A stretch of DNA of 64,000 bases from an uncultured Clostridia bacterium (GTDB taxonomy: Bacteria > Bacillota > Clostridia > Oscillospirales > Oscillospiraceae), in NCBI GenBank assembly GCA_947170435.1, contig CAMVTO010000004.1, positions 62,001 to 126,000 on the forward strand, read 5' to 3'. Below are positions 57,193 through 64,000 of this stretch, in pieces. Numbering within the stretch: the first letter of the stretch is position 1; every line of letters starts with the position of its first letter. The notes beneath the pieces are model-generated. The model ran no database searches and was not told where the DNA came from. It was given only the letters and a program-made list of their open reading frames with translations. Both the position numbers and the translations under genes were made by a program.

Positions 57193-59267
57193 TGCCCGAG
57201 CGGAACCGAGGCCGTCGCGGACGGCGGCCGATTGAAAAACACAACCCCAACGCGCCCGCGGCGCGTGCGCCGGAGGCACTGAACGCTGCGTGGGAGAACG
57301 CAGAGCGCGATGACTCGGCGGCGTGGCTGCTGGCGGGCCAGTATCACCGCGCCATTCTCGCACGACTGCGGGGTACGCACGGCAACAAGCGGCTGCGTAT
57401 GGCGCAGATCACCGGCTGGCTCAACGAGTTTCTCGCGCTGGAGCAGCGCTGTGACAGCAAGCGTTTGCCGGAGATCCTGAAAAACTTTATCCGCACCGCC
57501 GGGTTTCTGGCGGAGAGTCCGTCGAACCTGACGGCGCGGCATGTGCTGGAGCGCTATCCCTATGTGCTGTGCGCCGCGGCAAATCGGGCGGCGGAGGATT
57601 TCCGTGCCGCGCAGCCTGAGGCGGACTTAAACGATCTGCTGGGGAAGAAGAACTTTCCCGCGCAGCAGCTGCTCACCGACGGACTCGGCGGTGTGTGGTC
57701 TGTGTGGTATGTGCCGCAGGCGATCCGCTCCAGCCTCAAGCTCTTGCTGGCGCTGAATCCCAAGGATGAGTACCCCGAAGCCCGCGCCATGCGCCGGCAT
57801 TTCATAATTCATTTGGGCGGGACGAACACCGGCAAGACCTATGCGGGCTTCCAGCGGCTCAAGACTGCGCCGACGGGTGTGTATCTCGCACCGCTGCGCC
57901 TGCTGGCGCTGGAGGCACAGGAGACGCTGCTGGACGCGCATGTGGATTGCAGCCTTACCACCGGCGAGGAAGAGGATATCCGCGAGGACGACACCCATGT
58001 GTCCGCCACGGCGGAGAAGCTTGACTTGAAAGCCCATTATGATGTGGCAGTCATCGACGAGTGCCAGATGATTGCAGACCGCGAGCGCGGCTACGCGTGG
58101 ACGCGGGCGATCCTGGGCGTGCTGGCGCCGGAAGTGCATTTGTGCGCCGCGCCGCAGGCAAAGCAGTTGCTCATCCGCCTCATTGAGAGCTGCGGCGACA
58201 GCTATGAGGTGGAGGTACACCAGCGACAGACGCCGCTTATCTGCATGTCCCACACGGTGGACTTCGACCATGTCCAGCCCGGCGATGCGCTGATCTCGTT
58301 TTCCAAGGTCGGTGTGCTCAGCGCGGCGGAGGATCTGCGCCAGTCGGGAAAAGAACCCGCCATCATCTACGGCGCGCTGCCCTACGCCACGCGGCGGCGG
58401 CAGATGGACGGCTTTCTTGACGGGCGCACGCAATACGTCGTCGCCACCGACGCCATCGGTATGGGGTTAAACCTGCCCATCCGCCGCGTGCTGTTTATGG
58501 AGACGGAGAAGTTCGATGGTGTGGAGCGCCGCGAGCTGAAGCCGGAGGAGATCCAGCAGATCGCGGGACGCGCGGGACGATTCGGTATGTACGCCAAGGG
58601 CTTCGTCGGCGCAATGGAAAACCTCGGTGCGATCCGCACGGGGCTGGATACCGTGGTGCCGCCGCTGCAATACGCGGTGCAGGGCTTTTCCGACCTTGTT
58701 TTGCAGGTGGACTTTGACCTGTTGGAGGTGCTGACGGAGTGGAGCAAATTGCCTGCCGTGGAGCCGTACTGCAAGCTGGACATTTCGCGGTATATTTCCC
58801 TCATCTCCAAAATGCGGGAAAAGGGATTCCTGCTCACCAAGGAGCAGGAGCTGCGCGCGGCGAACATCCCGTTTGACGAGACCGAGGACGCGCTGGAGGA
58901 ACTGTTTTTCACGTTTTTGCGCCGCTGGACGCAGGACGAGCCCATCGAACAGCCCGGCCTCGGTGAGGGCGGCGGCGAGACGCTGCCGGAGCTGGAGCAA
59001 TACTACCGCAAGCTCGATCTGTATTTTTCCTTTGCCAAGGCATTTGACTGTCCGGTGGACGCGGATAGGCTCTATGACACCCGCGAGCGTGTGGCGGAGG
59101 AGATCAACGAGATTCTGGTGTACCGCCTGCAAAACAACATCCGCTTCTGTGAGCGCTGCGGCAAGCCCTTGCTGCTGCACCACCGGGGACGGCTGTGCGA
59201 CGTGTGCTACCATCGGGAGAGAAAGAACACAGCCCCGGCGTGGCGCACGCAGGGCCGCAGAAGATAG
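57192..59267 (+). CDS. SUV3-like DExH RNA helicase with zinc ribbon
   Basis: 691 residues. An about 195-residue N-terminal domain, then superfamily 2 motifs: I GGTNTGKTY (about 206), Ia YLAPLRLLALEA, II DECQM (about 288), and VI QIAGRAGRFG (about 457), with TGEEED between. The GxTNxGKTY and PLRLLA blocks are those of mitochondrial SUV3, which drives RNA degradation with an exonuclease partner. A C-terminal zinc ribbon has CERCGK and CDVCYH. Its nuclease partner is not next door. It overlaps the DJ-1 stop. Confidence 0.85.
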   Translation: MPERNRGRRGRRPIEKHNPNAPAARAPEALNAAWENAERDDSAAWLLAGQYHRAILARLRGTHGNKRLRMAQITGWLNEFLALEQRCDSKRLPEILKNFIRTAGFLAESPSNLTARHVLERYPYVLCAAANRAAEDFRAAQPEADLNDLLGKKNFPAQQLLTDGLGGVWSVWYVPQAIRSSLKLLLALNPKDEYPEARAMRRHFIIHLGGTNTGKTYAGFQRLKTAPTGVYLAPLRLLALEAQETLLDAHVDCSLTTGEEEDIREDDTHVSATAEKLDLKAHYDVAVIDECQMIADRERGYAWTRAILGVLAPEVHLCAAPQAKQLLIRLIESCGDSYEVEVHQRQTPLICMSHTVDFDHVQPGDALISFSKVGVLSAAEDLRQSGKEPAIIYGALPYATRRRQMDGFLDGRTQYVVATDAIGMGLNLPIRRVLFMETEKFDGVERRELKPEEIQQIAGRAGRFGMYAKGFVGAMENLGAIRTGLDTVVPPLQYAVQGFSDLVLQVDFDLLEVLTEWSKLPAVEPYCKLDISRYISLISKMREKGFLLTKEQELRAANIPFDETEDALEELFFTFLRRWTQDEPIEQPGLGEGGGETLPELEQYYRKLDLYFSFAKAFDCPVDADRLYDTRERVAEEINEILVYRLQNNIRFCERCGKPLLLHHRGRLCDVCYHRERKNTAPAWRTQGRRR

Positions 59268-59296
59268 AAAGAACGCATAGGAAAGGGTGGGGCGGA

Positions 59297-60241
59297 ATGG
59301 CTCACAACGCGCACAAGCGCCCGCAGGTGCTGCTGCTGGGCAACGGCGTCAATCGCGCCTTCGGCGGCGGCTCCTGGGGCCAGCTGATCCGGGATATCAC
59401 CTGCAATGAGTCGCTGCCGGAGGACTGCACGCTGCACCTCCCGATGCCGCTGCGGGCGATTCTTGTCACCGGCGATACCGTGGGCGCACAGCTGCGCAAA
59501 ACGGGTGACATCCTCTATGGGAAGCTGGGCGATGCGGGGCACACGGACATGCTGCGGATGCTGCTGGACATGGGCTTTGACCATATCCTCACCACCAACT
59601 TCAGCTACGAGCTGGAGGCCGCGGCACAGCCGGACTGCACCATCCATGATCTTCAGCTGCGCCACATGCTCCGTCATACCGACGGCTGCCACCACGCCGA
59701 GGCAAAGTACCTCTTTTACACCTACAATCAGGTGAGCTGGCATAACCGTGAGATCCCCGTCTGGCACGTCCACGGCGAGGGCCGCAAGCCAGACAGCATG
59801 ATCCTCGGCCACTACTACTATGCGAACCTGCTGGAGAAGATCACCTCCTACGTCCGTGCTGAGGGCGCGCGCTGGAAGCGTGAGCAGGAGCGCGGCGAGA
59901 GCCCGGCAATCAAAAGCTGGGCGGATGCGTTCCTGTTCGGGGACGTGTATGTGCTGGGCTTCGGCTTTGACGTGTCGGAGTTTGACCTATGGTGGCTCTT
60001 GAACCGTAAGAAACGGGAGCGGGTGGACACGGGCAGGACATGGTTCTTTGCGCCTGAGGAGCTGTCCTCCGACGGTATTAACGAGAAAGAGGAGCTTTTA
60101 AAGGTGCTCGGCGTTGAGGTGCTGCACTGCAACAGGACCCGCGCCGGCGGCACGCCGCTCCAGCGCAGCCTCGGCTTTCGCGAATTTTACGAGGAGGCGA
60201 TCGCGCAGATCGGAGAGCTGATGCGAGAGCGAAAAGAATAA
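59297..60241 (+). CDS. Stand-alone SIR2-like domain protein
   Basis: 314 residues. SIR2-type NAD-binding blocks in order: VLLLGNGVNRAFGGGSWGQLI (about 12-32), LTTNFSYELE (about 100), VWHVHGEGRKPDSMILGHYYY (His as in the catalytic KLHG motif) and VYVLGFGFDVSEFDLWWLL. There is no zinc module of protein deacetylases, so it belongs with the SIR2-like proteins that often act as NAD+ hydrolases in phage defence. No partner gene such as HerA, Argonaute or a SLOG sensor is present. ATG chosen after AAAGGGTGGGGCGG, 29 bases after the helicase stop. Confidence 0.82.
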   Translation: MAHNAHKRPQVLLLGNGVNRAFGGGSWGQLIRDITCNESLPEDCTLHLPMPLRAILVTGDTVGAQLRKTGDILYGKLGDAGHTDMLRMLLDMGFDHILTTNFSYELEAAAQPDCTIHDLQLRHMLRHTDGCHHAEAKYLFYTYNQVSWHNREIPVWHVHGEGRKPDSMILGHYYYANLLEKITSYVRAEGARWKREQERGESPAIKSWADAFLFGDVYVLGFGFDVSEFDLWWLLNRKKRERVDTGRTWFFAPEELSSDGINEKEELLKVLGVEVLHCNRTRAGGTPLQRSLGFREFYEEAIAQIGELMRERKE

Positions 60242-60280
60242 AAACAGTGCGCCGGCCCATCCGGGCGGCGCACTGTTTTT
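60241..60280. terminator. Bidirectional terminator
   Basis: 13-bp stem (60241-60253 with 60267-60279) plus an inner GCCC/GGGC helix, with A and T runs. It serves the convergent SIR2-like and UvrD-like genes. Confidence 0.9.
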
Positions 60281-62432
60281 ATAGGATTTCCAGCTTTGCC
60301 TTAAACGCGATCGCGCGGGGTGTGGGCATGTCATCGAACTGTATGATGTGCGCGCCCTTTTCCAGATCCACATCCACCACCGTGCCAGCGCCGAACACCG
60401 CGTGGGTTACTCGCTGTCCGATGCTCAACACGCTGGAGCCACGGGATTCGGGGAGATAGCGCTCACTGGATTCGATGTATTCCCTTGCGTCACGGATCAG
60501 TGTGTCCTGCGGCGGTCTGTCATAGCGCAGCAGCACCGGGTCAATGTCCAGGATAAAACGGGAGGGATAGCGGGGCGAGCCGTCCAGATTCCAGCCCTCG
60601 GCGTCACTTAAGTATAGCCCCCGCTCCGCCCGCGTCATGGCGACAAAGGCGAGGCGTCGCTCCTCCTCCATCTTTTGCAGCGAGTCGGTCTTCTTTGACG
60701 GGAACACGCCTTCGTTCATCGCACAGAGAAACACATGGGGGAACTCCAGCCCCTTGGCGGCGTGGACGGTCATCAGCTTGACCCGATCACCGGCGTCGTC
60801 CAGATCGTTGTTGGTGAACAGCGCCACATGAGCGAGGTAGTGCTCCAGCATAGCTTCCTCGCCGCAGGTGGTTTCGTAGTCGAACACGGACTGCTTCAAT
60901 TCCGCGAGGTTATCCAGCCGCTCCTGACTGCCCTCGGTGCGGAGCATGGTCTCATACCCGCTTTTATCCATGATCTCGGAGAGCAGCTCGGAGATCGGGC
61001 GCTCGCCGCAGTCGGCGGCAAAGCGTTCGATGAGCCGGATAAACTGCGCGGCCTTGGTGCCCTTGAACATATCCTCGTCAACTGTGGCGCACAGCGCGTC
61101 GTAGAGCAAACAGCCGTGCGCCGCGGCATATTCCTCCAGGAATTTCATGCGACGTTCACCGAGGTTGCGCTTCGGTACGTTGGCAACGCGACGGAAGGAC
61201 AGGTCGTCCCGGTAGGCGATCATGCGGAGATAGCTCAGCGCGTCCTTGATCTCCGCGCGGGCGAAGAACGGCACGCCGCTGTAAATGTGATAGGGGAGCT
61301 TTTCCCGCAGAAATACGTCCTCAATGTTCCGCGTGATGTAGTGGGCGCGATAGAGCACCGTCATATCGCGATAGGGAACCCCGGTATCGTGCAGATGCTT
61401 GACCTCGGCCGCGATCCACTCGGCCTCCGCCTCGGCTGTGTCGGCGTGGTGGCAGAGGACGGCCTCGCCGTCCGGCAGTGTGGGCAGCAGCTCCTTTTTG
61501 ACGCGAAAACGATTGCGGGAGATCAGTGAGTTGACTGCGGCGAGAATCTGCGGCGTCGAGCGGTAGTTCTGCGTCATCAGAACGGTTTGAACCTTGGGGA
61601 AGTGCTGATCAAACTCCATCAGATACTTGACGTTCGCGCCGCGCCAGGTGTAGATGGTCTGGTCGGGATCGCCGACGATAAAGAGATTGTTGTGGTAGCC
61701 GCACAGCGCCTCCATCAGCTTATATTGCAGCTCGTCAATGTCCTGAAACTCGTCGATCATAATGTACTCGAGCCGTTTTTGCCACTTGAGCTTGATCGCC
61801 TCACTCTGTTCAAAGATATAGAGCGAGAACTTGATGAGATCGTTGTAGTCAAGACCAAAGCACTTTTTCTCCTGATAGAGGTAGCCGTAAAAGATGATGT
61901 CCTCTGTCGTGTCAGCGGCAAGATACTTGTTGTGCAGCGTGTCCAGGGACATGGTGATGATATCGAGGTAGTACTCCGGCCGTTTGATGCACTTTTGCAT
62001 CTCGATCATATCCCGCGCGCGAGAGAAGGTCATGTCCCGCAGGGAGAGACCGCGTTCGGCGTAGATGATCTTCAGCATGTCGTCGATGTCGGCATTGTCG
62101 AGGACAAGAAAGCTCTTGGGGTAGTGAACAGCATTGCTGTCCTCTTGCAAAATGGACACGCAAAAGCCGTGGAACGTGGAGATGTAGCCCGTGTCGTTGT
62201 CGCCGGTGAGGTTGTGGATGCGCTGACGCATCTCATTCGCCGCTTTGTTGGTGAACGTGACGCAGAGAATGTTGCCGGGCAGGATGCCCAGCTCGTTCAC
62301 CAGATACGCAAACCGGTGCGACAAGGCTCGGGTTTTGCCCGACCCCGCCCCGGCAATCACGCGGACATAGCCCTCCGTCGTGGTGACGGCTTTGCGCTGC
62401 GCTTCGTTGAGTTTTTGTAAAAGATCTTCCAT
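60279..62432 (-). CDS. UvrD/PcrA family ATP-dependent DNA helicase
   Basis: 717 residues, superfamily 1. Walker A AGAGSGKT (27-34), FTNKAANEMRQRI, motif II MIDEFQDID, GDPDQTIYTWRGA, and motifs V/VI LMTVHAAKGLEFPHVFL and RRLAFVAMTRA. A C-terminal Tudor-like tail (VLSIGQRVTHAVFGAGTVVDVD) resembles the PcrA RNA-polymerase-binding end. It unwinds DNA in repair and replication-transcription conflicts. Size and tail favour PcrA/UvrD, but a second UvrD-like gene elsewhere cannot be excluded. AAGGGGCAAAGAGC precedes the ATG. Confidence 0.92.
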   Translation of the reverse strand: MEDLLQKLNEAQRKAVTTTEGYVRVIAGAGSGKTRALSHRFAYLVNELGILPGNILCVTFTNKAANEMRQRIHNLTGDNDTGYISTFHGFCVSILQEDSNAVHYPKSFLVLDNADIDDMLKIIYAERGLSLRDMTFSRARDMIEMQKCIKRPEYYLDIITMSLDTLHNKYLAADTTEDIIFYGYLYQEKKCFGLDYNDLIKFSLYIFEQSEAIKLKWQKRLEYIMIDEFQDIDELQYKLMEALCGYHNNLFIVGDPDQTIYTWRGANVKYLMEFDQHFPKVQTVLMTQNYRSTPQILAAVNSLISRNRFRVKKELLPTLPDGEAVLCHHADTAEAEAEWIAAEVKHLHDTGVPYRDMTVLYRAHYITRNIEDVFLREKLPYHIYSGVPFFARAEIKDALSYLRMIAYRDDLSFRRVANVPKRNLGERRMKFLEEYAAAHGCLLYDALCATVDEDMFKGTKAAQFIRLIERFAADCGERPISELLSEIMDKSGYETMLRTEGSQERLDNLAELKQSVFDYETTCGEEAMLEHYLAHVALFTNNDLDDAGDRVKLMTVHAAKGLEFPHVFLCAMNEGVFPSKKTDSLQKMEEERRLAFVAMTRAERGLYLSDAEGWNLDGSPRYPSRFILDIDPVLLRYDRPPQDTLIRDAREYIESSERYLPESRGSSVLSIGQRVTHAVFGAGTVVDVDLEKGAHIIQFDDMPTPRAIAFKAKLEIL

Positions 62433-62456
62433 GCTCTTTGCCCCTTGTTTTTTATT

Positions 62457-62485
62457 ATTATATTTGTGTTTTCTTCACAATGCAA
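62457..62485 (-). promoter_or_regulatory. Promoter of the UvrD/PcrA gene
   Basis: On the minus strand TTGCAT (62485-62480), 17 bases, TATAAT (62462-62457), 25 bases from the start. Confidence 0.8.
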
Positions 62486-62638
62486 GAGAGCAGCAGCGGG
62501 ACGAGCGATTACAAAACGTATTTATGCCGTCAATCTTGCAAAACAGGGGAACAGATTTGCCGCCGGGCCGCAAATAAGCGGAATCGTGCAGAGTCATGAA
62601 TGAGGGATTGAGGGTAGATAGTGCCTGTTGAAAGAGCG

Positions 62639-62714
62639 ACTATAAGTTTACATAAATTTTATAATAATTTGGGACTACGGAGAGTTATCCACAATTTCCA
62701 CAGCTTTTTCCACA
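62639..62714. other. AT-rich tract followed by a cluster of DnaA-box-like 9-mers
   Basis: TTATCCACA (62685-62693, consensus), ATTTCCACA (62694-62702, one mismatch to TTWTNCACA) and TTTTCCACA (62706-62714, match) are in the same orientation within 30 bases. They are preceded by an AT-rich stretch (62639-62672). The 62433-63010 gap holds no convincing gene; no dnaA or dnaN is nearby. Confidence 0.55.
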
Positions 62715-62964
62715 GGATAATTTTGAAAAATAGTCTTGAAAAAAGAATGACTGATGAAAAAAGCCGGAAAAACGCGGGAAATGTACGGGCAACCAAAGCA
62801 CATGATGAAATTAACATAAAAAGGCACCTTTCAACTTGCGCTGAAAAACATGGCGTTTTCCGGCGTTTTAAAGACGACGATTGCAAGGCAAGCGTTGCAT
62901 CTTTCAAAAAAGAAAGCCGGAGACCTTTACAGAAAAATCTTTTTGGAAACATGAAAATTAGGGC

Positions 62965-62993
62965 TTGCAATTCCTGACAAGGTATGGTAATAT
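62965..62993 (+). promoter_or_regulatory. tRNA-Pro promoter
   Basis: TTGCAA (62965-62970), 17 bases, TAATAT (62988-62993), 18 bases before the tRNA. Confidence 0.5.
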
Positions 62994-63010
62994 ACCTAGG
63001 CTGTGAGGCA

Positions 63011-63087
63011 TCCGGGTGTGGCGCAGTTGGTAGCGCGCTTGACTGGGGGTCAAGAGGCCGTGAGTTCAAGTCTCGCCACTCGGACCA
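63011..63087 (+). tRNA. tRNA-Pro (anticodon GGG)
   Basis: 77 bases with encoded CCA. Acceptor TCCGGGT pairs with ACTCGGA (one G-T), anticodon stem CTTGA/TCAAG with loop CTGGGGG giving anticodon GGG, and T arm GTGAG/CTCGC with loop TTCAAGT. GGG decodes CCC and CCU proline codons. A strong terminator follows directly. Confidence 0.96.
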
Positions 63088-63125
63088 AAAAACTCCTCGA
63101 TTTCGAAAGAAATCGAGGAGTTTTT
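63088..63125 (+). terminator. tRNA-Pro terminator
   Basis: 17-bp perfect stem (63088-63104 with 63109-63125), GAAA loop, T run. Confidence 0.9.
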
Positions 63126-63568
63126 CTAACTTTTTAAACATAAACGAGGTACCCGGTTTTCGGAGCGGTGGAATTTGGGTGGAATTGGGAAAAAACCGTG
63201 TTGGAAAGGCACCCCCTGAAGCGGTACGGGAAAACCCTGCCAAAGCGCGTCATTTTGCGGGCTTGCGGGCATTTTGGCTTCGCCCGAAAACTCGCCCAAT
63301 CGTGCAAATACGGGATTGGCGGAAATACGTGAATGGCGAAAACAGCGTATCGGCGGAATTGAAGCGAGCGCGCAAACAGGGGAGGGGCGAAAGTCAGCGG
63401 AGCGCGCGAAACACGGATTGGGAACAAACCGGCGAGAGCTGAAAATCAGCCAATCGGAAGAACTGGACGCGGAGCGCAAATCGCCCAATGGCGGAACTCG
63501 GCGGATTGGGAAAATGCGGGAGATGCGGTGTGCGCGAATCAGCAAGAAATAACTTGGCGAAGTGTGCA
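63126..63568. other. Non-coding, degenerate-repeat stretch
   Basis: No frame here looks like protein. Variants of a purine-rich unit recur: GGAATTGGGAAAA near 63180, GGATTGGCGGAAA near 63314, GGATTGGGAACAA near 63416 and GGATTGGGAAAAT near 63504. The plus strand is purine-biased. It may be decayed coding sequence or an unrecognised RNA. Confidence 0.4.
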
Positions 63569-63606
63569 AAAAAATACAGCCCCAACTCACACGAGTCGGG
63601 GCTGTA
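63569..63606 (-). terminator. Terminator of the right-edge gene
   Basis: Stem 63576-63588 with 63593-63605, loop ACAC, and an A run at 63569-63575 that is a U run on the minus strand. Confidence 0.85.
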
Positions 63607-63620
63607 TGCCTGAGAGACCT

Positions 63621-64000
63621 CTATAGCTGTTCGGACGGGATTGTTTCGGGAAGAGCTTTCACACAGACGCGGACACCGTTTGGACCGGAGATTTGGATGA
63701 CGTCGCCTTGCTTGAGTTGCGGCGTTATGGTGCCCTGCGCCTTGCTGTGGGTATCTGGGGGACGGATGATGACGACCTTACCATCGGCATTTGGAGTGCG
63801 GATGATGCGGTCGGCGTTGGGGACGGCGTCCGTCAGAGCGAGGTCGGCGCGCATCAGATAGACGGTGGCGAGGTGCTGCGCCAGCTCACCGCTGAGGTTG
63901 CGGTAGTTGTTGGCCTGTGTATTGTTGGCCAGCGAATCATGCAAATAGAAGCGCAGCAGTCCGGGGTCGCGCTTCATGCCGGACTCTTCCAGGGAATACC
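63621..64000 (-). CDS. Hypothetical protein, C-terminal part (runs off the right edge)
   Basis: At least 125 codons are open from the right edge to the stop at 63621; an internal ATG at 63977 has open frame before it (YSLEESG), so the gene probably starts outside. I recognise no family. Visible are a helical stretch with HDSLANNTQANNYRNLSGELAQHLA and a beta-rich end with KVVIIRPPDTH and GDVIQISGPNGVRVCVKAL. A terminator lies just downstream. Confidence 0.6.
   Translation of the reverse strand, partial: YSLEESGMKRDPGLLRFYLHDSLANNTQANNYRNLSGELAQHLATVYLMRADLALTDAVPNADRIIRTPNADGKVVIIRPPDTHSKAQGTITPQLKQGDVIQISGPNGVRVCVKALPETIPSEQL

Noticed and set aside
62621..62977. 118-codon frame in the DnaA-box gap
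   Set aside because: No ribosome site, it covers the DnaA-box cluster and reaches the tRNA -35 box, and the product is low-complexity Lys/Arg-rich.
62984..63442. 152-codon plus-strand frame over the tRNA
   Set aside because: It runs through the tRNA-Pro gene and its terminator.
63126..63590. 154-codon minus-strand frame after the tRNA
   Set aside because: Arg/Ser/Pro/Phe-rich with no motif; it begins inside the downstream terminator region and matches the degenerate-repeat stretch.

Overview
The window is about 60% GC and reads as a gut-type Clostridia chromosome, most likely Oscillospiraceae-like. This rests on family content rather than a database match: CtsR/McsA/ClpC, ECF FolT behind a THF riboswitch, a DUF4317 protein, a YerC-type TrpR homologue, BMP/hybrid-kinase sensors, short ProS and a lipoprotein serpin. 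I see no phage, insertion sequence or CRISPR array. One tRNA-Pro(GGG) is present. The two edge genes run off the window.

Layout. 1-7.9 kb: the edge of a DUF1537 sugar-acid kinase, then a sensory operon with an amino-acid-permease/histidine-kinase/receiver fusion, a rhodanese lipoprotein, a BMP-type binding protein and a hybrid kinase with two receivers. 7.9-26.5 kb: a histidine-degradation and folate supercluster. It holds hutD, a cyclodeaminase, glutamate formimidoyltransferase, yerC, hisS, an NhaC-type antiporter, hutH behind a structured leader, a LysR regulator, hutU, hutI, an Lrp regulator, fhs, a second cyclodeaminase/cyclohydrolase, an FNT formate channel, a THF riboswitch, folT and folC. 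Together these can take histidine to glutamate and ammonia, pass the formimino carbon through THF to formate with ATP recovery by Fhs, vent formate, and supply the folate cofactor. 26.6-32 kb: a xanthine/uracil permease, an OYE-type Fe-S flavoenzyme and pckA.

32.2-37.3 kb: a transglutaminase-like lipoprotein and a six-gene type IV pilus-like operon (GspF-type platform, four pilin-like or accessory proteins, PilT-type ATPase). 37.3-43.7 kb: a TetR regulator, a long inverted repeat, putP, a serpin, proS, a tRNA-modification-type methyltransferase and a short 2[4Fe-4S] ferredoxin. 43.8-49.7 kb: ctsR-mcsA-clpC with two CtsR boxes and no mcsB, then YmdB-like and SbcD/YhaO-like phosphoesterases. 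49.7-52.5 kb: an amidase-domain protein, HU and a DUF4317 protein.

52.6-56.6 kb is the most novel part: a PAS/class III nucleotide cyclase flanked by three stand-alone cyclic-nucleotide-binding proteins carrying five binding domains, with no DNA-binding or enzymatic output. The cyclase has a Glu/Gly pair at the purine-selecting positions, which suggests cGMP. It is followed by a DJ-1 protein, a SUV3-like RNA helicase and a lone SIR2-like protein. 60.3-64 kb: a UvrD/PcrA helicase, a DnaA-box cluster beside an AT-rich tract, the tRNA, a degenerate non-coding stretch and a partial hypothetical gene.
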